A DNA stretch of 64,000 nt from Bradyrhizobium retamae. Lineage in GTDB: Bacteria; Pseudomonadota; Alphaproteobacteria; Rhizobiales; Xanthobacteraceae. Under the pieces are notes generated by a model. It was not told the origin of the DNA and made no database searches. It saw only the letters and a program-made list of their open reading frames with translations. The first letter of the stretch is position 1. Every line of letters starts with the position of its first letter. The DNA is taken from NCBI RefSeq assembly GCF_001440415.1, contig NZ_LLYA01000170.1:186001-250000 (forward strand), in the 5' to 3' direction. Below are positions 25,987 through 34,987 of the stretch, piece after piece. Position numbers and translations under genes: made by a program.

Positions 25987-26296
25987 TGTCACGAATGAGA
26001 GGCATTTGCAATAAGGAAGTGGCCGTCCGCAGCCCGTAGTCGATCATCGCCTGAGAGAGCTTGTTGCGCGCTTCCGCCTTCAACGCCGCCACCTCGGCCT
26101 CGGCCTGGCCGGGCGATTTGACGCCGACCGCGCGGGTGGTCGCTGGCTCGGCGTCGGCCTTGGCCAGCATGGTAATGGTCTCCGCTTTGTTGTTCGCCGC
26201 CTGGTTCTCGGCTTCCGCCATCACGGTAATCGGCATCGCCTCGGTCTCGGCGGCCTTGCGCGCCGCGCGTTCGGCGATTTCGACGGCTTGGCGGTG
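25973..26296 (-). pseudogene. Flotillin-family C-terminal remnant
   Basis: About 107 codons encode the Ala/Glu-rich coiled-coil end of flotillin/SPFH proteins: AVEIAERAARKAAETEAMP, AENQAANNKAETITMLAKADAE and KLSQAMIDYGLRTATSLL. The SPFH domain and membrane anchor are absent; upstream codons to 26515 encode unrelated low-complexity sequence and there is no ribosome site. It is best read as a deleted flotillin gene. Confidence 0.6.
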
Positions 26297-26341
26297 GTGA
26301 CGTATGGACGGTGGTATCATTTTCGTGATCACCAGATGCAG

Positions 26342-26358
26342 TTGCAAATGAGTTGCAA
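26342..26358. promoter_or_regulatory. Two TTGCAA sites upstream of the Nramp gene
   Basis: TTGCAA, ATGAG, TTGCAA, 30 bases before the ATG. Rhizobial mntH genes are repressed by the Fur-family manganese regulator Mur at TTGCAA-rich dyads; that this is such a site is inference from position and sequence type. Confidence 0.45.
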
Positions 26359-26387
26359 TAAGAACGAAGATCGGCCATCTTGTTGAG

Positions 26388-27776
26388 ATGGACGCGCGCA
26401 CGCCCGATTTGGGCCCGGAAGCCAAGGGTTTGCTGATGGCCGATACGACCGCCTCCGGTTGGCGCGCTGACGCCGCCGCCGACGTCCGGCGGAGCTTGCC
26501 CGAGGTCAATTCCACGATCTCGGTGCCCTTTGGCGGGCATTGGTCGCGCCGGCTGCTGGCCTTCCTCGGCCCCGGCTATCTGGTTTCGGTCGGTTACATG
26601 GACCCCGGCAACTGGGCCACCGACCTCGCGGGCGGGTCGAAGTTCGGCTACACGCTGCTCGTGGTCATCCTGCTGTCGAATCTGATGGCGATCCTGTTGC
26701 AGGCGCTCGCCGCGCGGCTTGGCATCGTCACCGACCGCGACCTCGCGCAAGCTTGCCGCGCCAGCTTCTCGCGGCCCGTGAACTTCCTGCTCTGGGTGGT
26801 CTGCGAAGCGGCAATCATCGCCTGCGATCTTGCCGAGGTGATCGGCACAGCGATCGCTCTCAACCTGCTGTTCGGCATTCCCCTGATCTGGGGCGCGCTG
26901 ATCACTGCGCTCGACGCGTTCCTGCTACTGCTCTTGATGAACAAGGGCTTTCGTTTCCTCGAAGCCTTCGTCATCTCGCTTTTGATCGTGATCGCGATCT
27001 GCTTTTCGATTCAGATCGTAGCTGCTGCGCCGCCGGTAGCTGCCGTCCTGAAGGGGTTTGTGCCGTCGCCCGAGATCGTCACCAATCCGGAGATGCTCTA
27101 CATCGCCATCGGCATCATCGGCGCCACCGTGATGCCGCATAATCTCTACCTGCACTCCTCGATCGTGCAGACCCGCGCCTATGAGCGCAACGACAAGGGC
27201 CGCCGCGAGGCGATCAGATGGGCGACCACCGACTCGACGATCGCACTGATGCTGGCGCTGTTCATCAACGCCGCGATCCTGATCGTCGCCGCCTCCACCT
27301 TCCATGCGACCGGCCGCACCGAGGTCGCTGAGATCGGTCAGGCGTATGAACTGCTGTCGCCGCTGCTCGGGCTCGGCATTGCCTCGACCCTGTTTGCAGT
27401 GGCGCTGCTCGCCTCTGGTCTGAACTCGACCGTCACGGCGACGCTGGCCGGCCAGATCGTGATGGAAGGCTTTCTGCACCTGCGGCTGCCGAATTGGGCG
27501 CGGCGGCTCGTCACCCGCGGCATCGCCATCGTTCCGGTCGTGATCGTCACCGCGCTCTATGGCGAGCGCGGCACCGGCCAGTTGTTGGTGTTCAGCCAGG
27601 TCGTGCTGTCGATGCAATTGCCGTTCGCGGTGATCCCACTGGTGAGGTTTGTTTCCGACCGCCGCAAAATGGGCAAGTTCGTCATTCCGCGCGCAGTAGC
27701 CGCCGTAGCGTGGATCGTGGCCGGAATCATCGTCGCGCTGAACGTGAAGTTGTTGTTCGAAACGTTTTTCGGCTAA
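26388..27776 (+). CDS. mntH: Nramp-family Mn2+/divalent metal transporter
   Basis: A 462-residue, 11-helix protein. Helix 1 has the metal motif GYMDPGNWATDLAGG, helix 6 GATVMPHNLYLHSS, and the loop between helices 8 and 9 ends GLNSTVTATLAGQIVMEGFL, all signatures of Nramp proton-metal symporters. Manganese is the usual substrate in bacteria. ATG 26436 is an alternative start that would drop 16 residues. It stands alone, with a TTGCAA-type site upstream. Confidence 0.92.
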   Translation: MDARTPDLGPEAKGLLMADTTASGWRADAAADVRRSLPEVNSTISVPFGGHWSRRLLAFLGPGYLVSVGYMDPGNWATDLAGGSKFGYTLLVVILLSNLMAILLQALAARLGIVTDRDLAQACRASFSRPVNFLLWVVCEAAIIACDLAEVIGTAIALNLLFGIPLIWGALITALDAFLLLLLMNKGFRFLEAFVISLLIVIAICFSIQIVAAAPPVAAVLKGFVPSPEIVTNPEMLYIAIGIIGATVMPHNLYLHSSIVQTRAYERNDKGRREAIRWATTDSTIALMLALFINAAILIVAASTFHATGRTEVAEIGQAYELLSPLLGLGIASTLFAVALLASGLNSTVTATLAGQIVMEGFLHLRLPNWARRLVTRGIAIVPVVIVTALYGERGTGQLLVFSQVVLSMQLPFAVIPLVRFVSDRRKMGKFVIPRAVAAVAWIVAGIIVALNVKLLFETFFG

Positions 27777-27787
27777 CCGCGCACGCG

Positions 27788-27914
27788 GCTGTCATCGCTC
27801 GGCTTGACCGGGCGACCCAGTTCGCCGCGGCCTCTCGATTCATCACTGCTGTCTCTGGAATACTGGATCACCCGCTCCAGTGCGCAATTGCTCACAAGGC
27901 GGGTGATGACAGCA
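27788..27914. repeat. Palindromic intergenic element
   Basis: GCTGTCATCGC on the left pairs with GGGTGATGACAGC on the right, with a second pairing of CACCCGC and GCGGGTG inside. It lies between the convergent mntH and bpt genes, six bases from the bpt stop. Confidence 0.5.
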
Positions 27915-27919
27915 GAGGG

Positions 27920-28696
27920 TCAATCCTGCGGCTCGGACAGCATTTCGCCCGCCGCATCCACCCGCAGCCAGCCTGACGGCGCCAGCCGCTGCTGCGGCAG
28001 GAAGCGGCCCTTGTAGTCCATCTTCTTGGACCCCTCGATCCAATAGCCGAGATAGACGTAAGGCAGGCCGAGCCGGCGCGCGCGGGTGATGTGATCGAGG
28101 ATCATGAAGGTGCCGAGCGAACGGCTGTGCTGCGACGGCTCGAAGAACGAGTACACCATCGACAGTCCGTCGCTGAGCACATCCGTCAGCGCCACCGCGA
28201 TCAGCTCCTCGCCGCGGCCGGTGATGCCGGTGTCGACGCCGCGCTTGCGGTATTCGATGATGCGGGTTTCGACATGGCTGTCTTCCACCATCATCGCATA
28301 GTCGAGCACGGTCATGTCGGCCATGCCGCCATGGCGGTGGCGCCTGTCGAGATAGGCGCGGAACACGGAGTATTGCTCCGACGTCGGCACCGCGCTGCGC
28401 TGTTCGCCGACAACGTCGGCGTTGCGCGCCAAAACTTTCTTGAAGTTGCGCGAGGGGCGGAATTCGTTGGCGATCACGCGCACGGAGACGCAGGCCCGGC
28501 ACTGGTCGCAGGCCGGGCGGTAGGCGATCGATTGGCTGCGGCGGAAACCGCCATGGGTCAGGAGGTCGTTGAGGTCGCCGGCCTTGTCGCCGACCAGATG
28601 CGTAAACACCTTGCGCTCGTGCCGGCCCGGCAGATAGGGGCAGGGCGAGGGCGCCGTTAGGTAGAATTGCGGGGTATCACGCGAGTGTTGGGTCAC
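27920..28696 (-). CDS. bpt: Aspartate/glutamate leucyltransferase
   Basis: A 258-residue protein. The N-terminal half has the Cys motif RPACDQCRACVSVRV; the C-terminal half has MVYSFFEPSQHSRSLGTFMILD and YVYLGYWIEGSKKMDYKGRF, the GNAT-like transferase core. Bpt moves leucine from leucyl-tRNA to N-terminal Asp or Glu, marking proteins for ClpAP through the N-degron pathway. Normal length and standard alphaproteobacterial family. Confidence 0.93.
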   Translation of the reverse strand: MTQHSRDTPQFYLTAPSPCPYLPGRHERKVFTHLVGDKAGDLNDLLTHGGFRRSQSIAYRPACDQCRACVSVRVIANEFRPSRNFKKVLARNADVVGEQRSAVPTSEQYSVFRAYLDRRHRHGGMADMTVLDYAMMVEDSHVETRIIEYRKRGVDTGITGRGEELIAVALTDVLSDGLSMVYSFFEPSQHSRSLGTFMILDHITRARRLGLPYVYLGYWIEGSKKMDYKGRFLPQQRLAPSGWLRVDAAGEMLSEPQD

Positions 28697-28784
28697 GTCG
28701 GGTCGTCACGCCTCCGAAACAAATCAACCATAGCGCTTTCCAATGCAGTAGACACCGGGTCGCGTTAAGAAAACGCATCGGAAC

Positions 28785-28834
28785 GAAAAAAAGCGCCGGC
28801 CCGGCCCCGATTTCATCTTGGGGCCCCGACCGGC
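28785..28834 (-). terminator. Rho-independent terminator downstream of the RDD gene
   Basis: On the minus strand a GC-rich stem (GCCGGTCGGGGCCCC, ten-base loop, CGGGGCCGGGCCGGC) is followed by seven T (28785-28791 as A). It closes transcription of the RDD gene. Confidence 0.75.
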
Positions 28835-28882
28835 TCTAACATCGCGCCCCGAAGGCGGACGGTCAAATAGTTTGCTGCTCGC

Positions 28883-29455
28883 TTAATAGCTGCTGCGTGC
28901 CGAGGGAACTACCTGGGTACGAACCGAGCTGTTGATGATCACGGTTCCCAGGATGATGTCGTGCAGCAGCCGGCGGCGGCTGTTGAACAGGCCGACCAGC
29001 AGCACCAGCGGCGTCAGGAATGAGATCGAGGCCCAGTACAGCACGGCGTGGCAGGCACCGAGCACGAAATAGCCCGGCTCGCCGTACCAGGTGCGCAACT
29101 CCAGATCCATCGCGCGCATGCCGAGCGTCGCCGAATGCGGGCCGCCGATCGAGGTACCGTAATAGACGATCGCCCACACGATGGTGGCAGGCCACGCCAG
29201 CCAGAACAGCATCCAGCCGAGCCCCAGCGTGATCAAGCCGAACACGGCAATGAAGATGTAGCCGAGGATGACGGGTACCGACAGCACGACGAGGTCGATC
29301 AGGAACGCAAATACCCGCCGCGTCAGCACGCCGCGAAACAGTTCCGGCTGCGAATAGGGATCGAACGCATGCGGCGGCACGCCACCGTCATTCCGCCAGC
29401 CGCCGCCAGCATTTGAAGCGCCGCCGCCGGTATTGCCAGAGCCGCTATAAGACAT
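28883..29455 (-). CDS. RDD-family membrane protein
   Basis: A 190-residue protein. The first 35 residues are Gly/Ser/Asn-rich (SGSGNTGGGASNAGGGWR). The RDD domain begins RRVFAFLIDLVVLSVPVILGY, with the Arg and Asp pattern of the family, and has four hydrophobic segments. Its function is unknown; RDD proteins may be transporters. ATG 29455 is preceded by GGAGGACGG. The stop is followed by the terminator at 28785-28834. Confidence 0.82.
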   Translation of the reverse strand: MSYSGSGNTGGGASNAGGGWRNDGGVPPHAFDPYSQPELFRGVLTRRVFAFLIDLVVLSVPVILGYIFIAVFGLITLGLGWMLFWLAWPATIVWAIVYYGTSIGGPHSATLGMRAMDLELRTWYGEPGYFVLGACHAVLYWASISFLTPLVLLVGLFNSRRRLLHDIILGTVIINSSVRTQVVPSARSSY

Positions 29456-29576
29456 GGTCCGTCCTCCAGGCCGAAGTTTCCAAAGGTTCACATGGGAACA
29501 GGCGGAGGGCGCGCCAAGGGCCTACAATCATTAACAGCGTGCAATATTGTCGGGTTGCAGCGATGGGGCACAACTT

Positions 29577-29701
29577 CTCCGTCGTCCCTGCGAACGCAAG
29601 GGACCCATACGCCACCGCTCATCAATGGGGCGATGGGACCAGTTGCCTTTGCCACCACGTGCAGCGGTGGTTATCGGTCCTGCGTTCGCGGACGACGGAG
29701 A
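29577..29701. repeat. Palindromic intergenic element, 25-base arms
   Basis: CTCCGTCGTCCCTGCGAACG on the left pairs with CGTTCGCGGACGACGGAG on the right, with TTGCCTTTGCCACCAC and GTGGTT in the interior. It ends three bases from the hemB stop. This element family is common between genes of Bradyrhizobium. Confidence 0.7.
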
Positions 29702-29704
29702 GGG

Positions 29705-30766
29705 TTAGCCTCCGGCCTTCAACTTCTCCGCGGCCTTCGGCGCAAAATACGTCAAGATCCCGTCCGCGCCGGCGCGCTTGAAGCCGAGCAGGCTTTCCAT
29801 CATGGCGTGGTCGCCGTCGATCCAGCCATTGGCCGCGGCTCCGGCGATCATCGCGTATTCGCCGGATACCTGGTAGACGAAGGTCGGCATCGCAAACGTG
29901 TCTTTCACGCGCCGCACGACGTCGAGATAGGGCATGCCGGGCTTCACCATCACCATGTCGGCGCCTTCGGCGATGTCGAGTTCGACCTCGCGCAGCGCTT
30001 CGTCGGAATTGGCGCTGTCCATCTGGTAAGTGCGCTTGTCGCCGGTCAGCGTTTTGGCGGAGCCGATGGCGTCGCGGAACGGGCCGTAGAAGGCGGACGC
30101 GTATTTCGCCGCATAGGACATGATCTGCACGTCGAGAAATCCTGCCTCGTCCAGCGCCTGGCGGATCGCGCCGACGCGGCCGTCCATCATGTCTGATGGC
30201 GCGATGACGTCGCAGCCGGCTTCCGCCTGCACCAGCGCCTGTTTCACCAGCACCGCAACCGTCTCGTCGTTCAGTATCCTGCCGTCCTCGATCAGCCCGT
30301 CATGGCCGTGGCTGGTGAAGGGATCGAGTGCGACGTCGCACAGCACGCCGATCTCTGGGAACTCCTTCTTGATCGCGCGCACCGACTGGCAGACCAGATT
30401 GTTCGGGTTCAGCGCCTCGGAGCCGTGCTCGTCGCGGAGCGACGGCTCGGTATAGGGAAACAGCGCGATGCAGGGGATGTTCAGTTTTGCCGCGCGCTCG
30501 GCGTCGCGCACCGCCTGATCGACGGAGAGGCGGTCGACGCCGGGCATCGAGACCACCGGCGCGCGCGTGTTGTGGCCGTCGACTACGAACATCGGCCAGA
30601 TCAAATCGTCCGTGGTCAGCACGTTTTCGCGCACCAGCCGCCGCGCCCATTCCGCCTTGCGGTTGCGGCGGGGACGGATGGCAAGGTCGAGCGGGGTGGA
30701 GGCGAGGGCGGCCTGCCGCCGCGGCGCGTCGCGCATTTCGATCGGACGCCCGAACTTGATCGCCAT
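29705..30766 (-). CDS. hemB: Delta-aminolevulinic acid dehydratase (porphobilinogen synthase)
   Basis: A 353-residue enzyme that joins two aminolevulinate molecules in haem and tetrapyrrole synthesis. The two Schiff-base Lys are in YAAKYASAFYGPFR and MVMVKPGMPYLD. The metal segment reads DVALDPFTSHGHDG, Asp-type rather than the three-Cys zinc site, consistent with the Mg-dependent enzyme known from Bradyrhizobium. ATG 30766 has AAGGAG upstream; the frame runs on to 30979 but without a start context. Confidence 0.95.
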   Translation of the reverse strand: MAIKFGRPIEMRDAPRRQAALASTPLDLAIRPRRNRKAEWARRLVRENVLTTDDLIWPMFVVDGHNTRAPVVSMPGVDRLSVDQAVRDAERAAKLNIPCIALFPYTEPSLRDEHGSEALNPNNLVCQSVRAIKKEFPEIGVLCDVALDPFTSHGHDGLIEDGRILNDETVAVLVKQALVQAEAGCDVIAPSDMMDGRVGAIRQALDEAGFLDVQIMSYAAKYASAFYGPFRDAIGSAKTLTGDKRTYQMDSANSDEALREVELDIAEGADMVMVKPGMPYLDVVRRVKDTFAMPTFVYQVSGEYAMIAGAAANGWIDGDHAMMESLLGFKRAGADGILTYFAPKAAEKLKAGG

Positions 30767-30977
30767 GTGAACGGTACTCCTTGAGGCGGAGGGAAGGTTT
30801 TGATTTGTTCCAATTCTAGCACCTTGCCGCTGCCCCGTCACCGAGCCTTGATCTATCTCATCAGCAATTGATTTTACCGTCCCGCCGGGCCAAGACATCG
30901 GGCCATGAGGAGATTCCAGCACGCATTGCGCCCCGGTTGCGAGGCTAGCCCCCAGATCAGCTTCCAGGTCGGCTTCC

Positions 30978-31451
30978 ATGTCTGACCTTTCGGCGCGCGA
31001 TCAGGGGCGGGACCATGCCAGGGACAATGCGATGTCCATGGCGGCGATGTCATCGGAGCGGATCGAGCCCGATGACAATGTGTGGACGCGTCGGCTGGTG
31101 CTGTTCCTGCGCATCATGGCGGTCGTGTCGATCATGAAGGGCCTGTACCACTGGGCGCAGGTCACGGGTTTCATCGGCGGCGAGGAAGAGGCGTTCGAGA
31201 ACCAGTCGATGGCCTGGCAGACCGCGACCGTCTATTTCGCCGTCATCGAACTTGTCGGCGCCGTCGGCTTGTGGCTCGCGACGCCTTGGGGCGCGGTGGT
31301 ATGGCTCACCACGGTGGTGTCGACGGCGGTGATCGAGCTAATGTTTCCGGGCATCTACGGCGGCAGCCTGACGGTGGTGGCGCTCGAGGCTGTAATGCTC
31401 GGCGCTTATCTCGCGCTCGCCTGGATGGCCGCGCGCGAGCGCCCGCCGTAG
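30978..31451 (+). CDS. Four-helix membrane protein (DUF6163-like)
   Basis: A 157-residue protein with a hydrophilic N-terminus and four hydrophobic helices, among them LFLRIMAVVSIMKGLYHW and TATVYFAVIELVGAVGLWLA. It resembles the rhizobial DUF6163 family that sits beside hemB; the function is unknown. An ATG at 31032 is an alternative start nearer the family length. It is divergent from hemB. Confidence 0.7.
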   Translation: MSDLSARDQGRDHARDNAMSMAAMSSERIEPDDNVWTRRLVLFLRIMAVVSIMKGLYHWAQVTGFIGGEEEAFENQSMAWQTATVYFAVIELVGAVGLWLATPWGAVVWLTTVVSTAVIELMFPGIYGGSLTVVALEAVMLGAYLALAWMAARERPP

Positions 31452-31918
31452 GGGGCGTATGCTGATGCGCTCCTTCTCCCCCGCGAAGAGCAGGGCGAGG
31501 GAACAGCGCAGCAGCATCCTCAACTCTGTCAGTTTTCCGCCATAATCCATCGGCGTGCAGAATCCGCGACGCGAATCCGTACAATTTTCAAAAAGTTTTT
31601 CCGTAACGATTTGGTCACCGTTAAAGGCCGTAAAGGGTTCCACCACACTCTCACGCGAGCGTTTCGATTTCAGACGCACCTGTTTCCGAATGCGACAAGG
31701 CTTGCAGACGAAGCGTGAACAGGGCGCTCCCAGCGTCAATGAAATGTTGCGAAAAGCCTTGATCCATGGGGCTTAATCCACAATTCACTCTGTTAAATTC
31801 ATGATCTCTTTATTGTCTTATTTAAGCGGATCTTCAAACGGCCCCCTTAAGTTGAGGCTATCAGGCGGGACAGAAGTTTCGTCGAAATAAGTCGAAAAAC
31901 GACGACAGGGGAAGTGTC
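31452..31918. other. Intergenic region, 467 bases, regulator upstream region
   Basis: No convincing gene. A 73-codon plus frame (31555-31776) and a 133-codon minus frame lack ribosome sites and family features. The last 130 bases are AT-rich and probably carry the promoter of the MarR gene at 31919. Confidence 0.4.
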
Positions 31919-32434
31919 ATGATCAAAGCCGTTGCAACGGCGGTGGAAACCGCTGAACGCTCTGCCGGTCAAACTCCGGTGCAGCCGCTCTATCTGGAAG
32001 CGTTGACTTTGGTGGAACGGCTGCATCGCCGGCTGCTCGACGTCATCAAGGACGAATTCGATCGCCGCGGCCGTGCCGACATCAATTCGGTGCAGGCATT
32101 GCTGCTCTATAACATCGGCGACAAGGAGCTGACCGCGGGCGAACTGCGTACGCGCGGTTATTACCTCGGCTCCAACGTCTCCTATAATCTCAAGAAGCTT
32201 GTCGAGCTCGGCTTCCTCGATCATCAGCGCTCGCGCGTCGATCGTCGCTCGGTCCGCATTCGCCTCACCGCGCAGGGCCAGGAAATCCGCAAGATCGTCG
32301 ATGCGCTCTACCAGAAGCACGTCAAGACGGTGGAGCAGGTCGGCGGCATCTCGAATGAGGAGTTCGCGACGCTGAACAAGTCGCTGCACCGCCTCGAGCG
32401 GTTCTGGACCGACCAGATCCTGTATCGGCTCTGA
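31919..32434 (+). CDS. ldtR: MarR-family regulator, LdtR type
   Basis: A 171-residue winged-helix regulator. It contains LYLEALTLVERLHRRLLDVIKDEFDRRG, the recognition region TRGYYLGSNVSYNLKKLVELGFLDHQRS and the wing VDRRSVRIRLTAQG. This matches LdtR of Rhizobiales, which controls L,D-transpeptidase and osmotic tolerance genes. The target genes are not in this window. The gene stands alone with an AT-rich upstream region. Confidence 0.88.
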   Translation: MIKAVATAVETAERSAGQTPVQPLYLEALTLVERLHRRLLDVIKDEFDRRGRADINSVQALLLYNIGDKELTAGELRTRGYYLGSNVSYNLKKLVELGFLDHQRSRVDRRSVRIRLTAQGQEIRKIVDALYQKHVKTVEQVGGISNEEFATLNKSLHRLERFWTDQILYRL

Positions 32435-32700
32435 GAATTCGTAAGCCGGCCGCCTAGAAGACCGGTAGCCAACAAGCTGACAAAACTGGCAGGGCAGCAA
32501 GCCCCGCTCAACGCGCATCGGCGCCGGTTTCCGGCTCCGGTGCGCTTTGCCTTTGAGAGAAAATCCTCCGCATTTCCGGGCAGCTATCGCTGTTTCCTAA
32601 AGGGAAATGGCGATTTCTCGCACTGGAACCATCTTCTTCTCGCAGTGGAACCATCTTCGCGCCTGCGAATTATCGGCCCGGCCACCAAACAGGTGAGGGC

Positions 32701-32925
32701 ATGCTGGTCGAGCGCGGAATTCAGGTCATGAATTTTGAGGTGGTGGGCGGTGCCTACGCGATCGCCTCAAACTACCTTCGCAAAAGCGGCGCCATTGCCG
32801 ATATCCAGGTCACCGACGAGCGATTGCTCGCAATCATCGTGAAGCTGTTCCGGCGCGGCGAATTCAACAGGATCAGGCTCGCCAATAGGGCGATCGCCAC
32901 GTTCGAAGCAGGCGCATTGGCCTGA
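32701..32925 (+). CDS. Small conserved hypothetical protein
   Basis: A 74-residue protein: NFEVVGGAYAIASNYLRKSG and FRRGEFNRIRLANRAIATFE. Helical and soluble. An in-frame ATG at 32728 may be the real start; GGTGAGGGC precedes the first. It resembles small proteins common in Bradyrhizobium. It is followed 31 bases later by another small gene. Confidence 0.6.
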   Translation: MLVERGIQVMNFEVVGGAYAIASNYLRKSGAIADIQVTDERLLAIIVKLFRRGEFNRIRLANRAIATFEAGALA

Positions 32926-32956
32926 CGATCACCGCTCACGCAACTCAGGAGAATCC

Positions 32957-33178
32957 ATGGAAGCCGCGATCGAACGGATCATGCAGACCTATGACCTGCT
33001 TCTGAACTGCAGCGCCGCTGCCAGCGAGGAGGCGCGCGCCAAGGTCACGGCCTATCTCACCACGCTGGTCGAGGCGGGCGAGACGGATCCACACCGGCTG
33101 ACGGTGTGCGGGCTCACCTATCTACGCCAGCTCGATGGCAGCAACGATCCGGTGAAGGCGGGGTATACGGGGCTGTAA
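32957..33178 (+). CDS. Small conserved hypothetical protein
   Basis: A 73-residue soluble helical protein: IERIMQTYDLLLNCSAAASE and LTVCGLTYLRQLDG. The strong AGGAGAATCC ribosome site before ATG 32957 supports expression. No named family is recognised. Confidence 0.65.
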   Translation: MEAAIERIMQTYDLLLNCSAAASEEARAKVTAYLTTLVEAGETDPHRLTVCGLTYLRQLDGSNDPVKAGYTGL

Positions 33179-33240
33179 GGCCCAGGACACGGTCTTGCTG
33201 CGCGTCCCGAAGCGCTTGATCGGGACCACAACACGTTGAA

Positions 33241-33266
33241 GCAGGGCCTCCGTAAGGAGGCCTTGC
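33241..33266 (+). promoter_or_regulatory. Stable GUAA-tetraloop hairpin upstream of the GAF-cyclase gene
   Basis: Eleven paired bases, GCAGGGCCTCC with GGAGGCCTTGC (one G-T pair), close a GTAA loop. It lies 54 bases before the ATG at 33321. It has no T-run, so it is not a simple terminator; it may shape the 5' leader. Confidence 0.5.
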
Positions 33267-33320
33267 CGGCCATGTGCACTCCGCCATAGATTTCCTGGTC
33301 GATCCGGCGGAGGGCTTGTT

Positions 33321-34571
33321 ATGGACATCGCGATTCCAGCCAATGAGCCTGAACGGCTTGAGGCGCTGGCAAGCTACGCCATACTCGACACCCTCCCGGA
33401 AATTGGATTCGACGAAATCACCGAACTGGCGGCGCAGATTTGCGACTGCCCGGCCGCCCTGATCAGCTTTGTCGATCCGTCACGGCAGTGGATGAAGGCC
33501 AAATATGGTCTTCCCCCGGACCTTTGCGAATGCCCCCGTGAAATTTCGATTTGCCAGGCCACGATATGCAACAACGATATTCTCTACGTTCCCGATCTCG
33601 TCAGCGATCAAAGATTTAACACCAGCCCGCTCGTGACGACCGGGCTGCAGCTCCGCTTCTACTGCGGCGTTCCGCTCATCACGCAGGATGGCTATGCCCT
33701 GGGTACGCTGTGCGTCATCGACTTCAAGTCGCGCGAGCTCAGCTTCGAGCAGCGCGAAGCGCTGCGACGGCTGTCACGGCAAACCATGGTGCACCTGGAA
33801 TTGCGTCGCCAGTTGCTTGAGCGCAACGAGATGCTGCGCCAGTTGGAGAAAGCCCGCGACCGCGCGGTTGCCGAGAAATCTGAATCGGAACGGCTGCTCC
33901 TCAACATCCTGCCGCCTTCCATCGCAGCCGAGCTCAAGGCCAGCGAGCGCGTCAGGCCGCGCTTCTTCGATTCTGCGACCGTCATCTTCATCGATTTCAC
34001 CGGATTTACCCGCATCGTCGAAATGATGGAGCCGGCGAGCGTCATCGATCAGCTCGACCAGCACTTTACCAGGTTCGACGATATCATCGCGAAACATCGC
34101 CTGGAAAAACTCAAGACCATCGGCGATGCTTACCTCGCCGTTGGCGGCGTGCCGGAGTCCAATCGCTCGCACCCGATGGATGCCGCGTTATGCGCGCTGC
34201 AGATACTGGATCACCTGAGCAAATTGAACCGGCAACGCGAGAAGCTGCGCCTGCCGCCTTGGCTGGCGCGGATCGGAATCAATACCGGACCGGTTATCGC
34301 CGGCGTCGTCGGCAAGCACAAATTCACCTATGATATCTGGGGCAACACAGTGAATGTTGCGGAACGTGTCGAAGCCGCCGGCGTTCCTGGTCGCATCAGT
34401 ATCTCGGAAACCACTTGGCAGCACATCAAGGGACGCTTCGAGACAGAGGCCCGCGGTGCCGTCGAGGTTAAGCATAAGGGTCTCGTGAACATGTACTTCC
34501 TCGATCGCATCAAGCCCGAATATTCCTCCGACCCGGCGGGGTTGGCGCCCAACGAGCGATTTTGGAAGTAG
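33321..34571 (+). CDS. GAF-domain adenylate cyclase
   Basis: A 416-residue soluble protein. Residues 10-165 are a GAF domain (FDEITELAAQICDCPAALIS to YALGTLCVIDFKSRELS). After a coiled-coil linker, residues 205-395 are a class III cyclase: VIFIDFTGFTRIVEMM, LKTIGDAYLAVGGVPESN, YDIWGNTVNVAERVEAAG. Lys and Asp at the adenine-selecting positions point to ATP as substrate. GAF domains bind small ligands that switch the enzyme. GGAGGGCTTGTT precedes ATG 33321. Confidence 0.9.
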   Translation: MDIAIPANEPERLEALASYAILDTLPEIGFDEITELAAQICDCPAALISFVDPSRQWMKAKYGLPPDLCECPREISICQATICNNDILYVPDLVSDQRFNTSPLVTTGLQLRFYCGVPLITQDGYALGTLCVIDFKSRELSFEQREALRRLSRQTMVHLELRRQLLERNEMLRQLEKARDRAVAEKSESERLLLNILPPSIAAELKASERVRPRFFDSATVIFIDFTGFTRIVEMMEPASVIDQLDQHFTRFDDIIAKHRLEKLKTIGDAYLAVGGVPESNRSHPMDAALCALQILDHLSKLNRQREKLRLPPWLARIGINTGPVIAGVVGKHKFTYDIWGNTVNVAERVEAAGVPGRISISETTWQHIKGRFETEARGAVEVKHKGLVNMYFLDRIKPEYSSDPAGLAPNERFWK

Positions 34572-34626
34572 GAATGAGCGCCAGGGGCAGATCGATACTG
34601 TTCCTCATATGCAATGGAGGCTCGCC

Positions 34627-34983
34627 ATGAGCTCAATCTCGCGTCGTTTGTTTCTGTCGCTGGCGGCTGGCCTTGTGCCGGCTTCCGCCATCGCACATCA
34701 CGGCTGGGGCGGCTACGATACATCGAAATCGTTCACCGTCACCGGCAAGATCCTGAAATCGACCTTCGAGAATCCGCATTGCGGGATCGAGATGGAGGTC
34801 GACAGCAAGCACTGGCACTTCGTCCTGGCGCCGCCGTTGCGCATGCAGGCGCGTGGCGCAACGCGCGAACTGATCGCGCCCGGCAAGACCTGCACCGTGT
34901 TCGGCTATCCGCACACCAGCAAGCCGGACGAGGCGCGGATCGAATATATCGTGCTCGACGGCAAGCGTATCGAGTTGCGGTAG
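34627..34983 (+). CDS. Exported DUF6152-like protein
   Basis: A 118-residue protein with a signal peptide (RRLFLSLAAGLVPASAIA) cut before HHGWGGYD, the conserved start of the mature DUF6152 domain. FTVTGKILKSTFENPHCG and ARGATRELIAPGKTCTVFG are further family segments. Presumably periplasmic; function unknown, often beside DUF6644 membrane proteins as here. GGAGG before ATG 34627 fixes the start. Confidence 0.75.
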   Translation: MSSISRRLFLSLAAGLVPASAIAHHGWGGYDTSKSFTVTGKILKSTFENPHCGIEMEVDSKHWHFVLAPPLRMQARGATRELIAPGKTCTVFGYPHTSKPDEARIEYIVLDGKRIELR

Positions 34984-34987
34984 GGCA

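Noticed and set aside
31338..31776. Frames on both strands upstream of ldtR
   Set aside because: No start context and no recognisable domain; the region fits a promoter region better.
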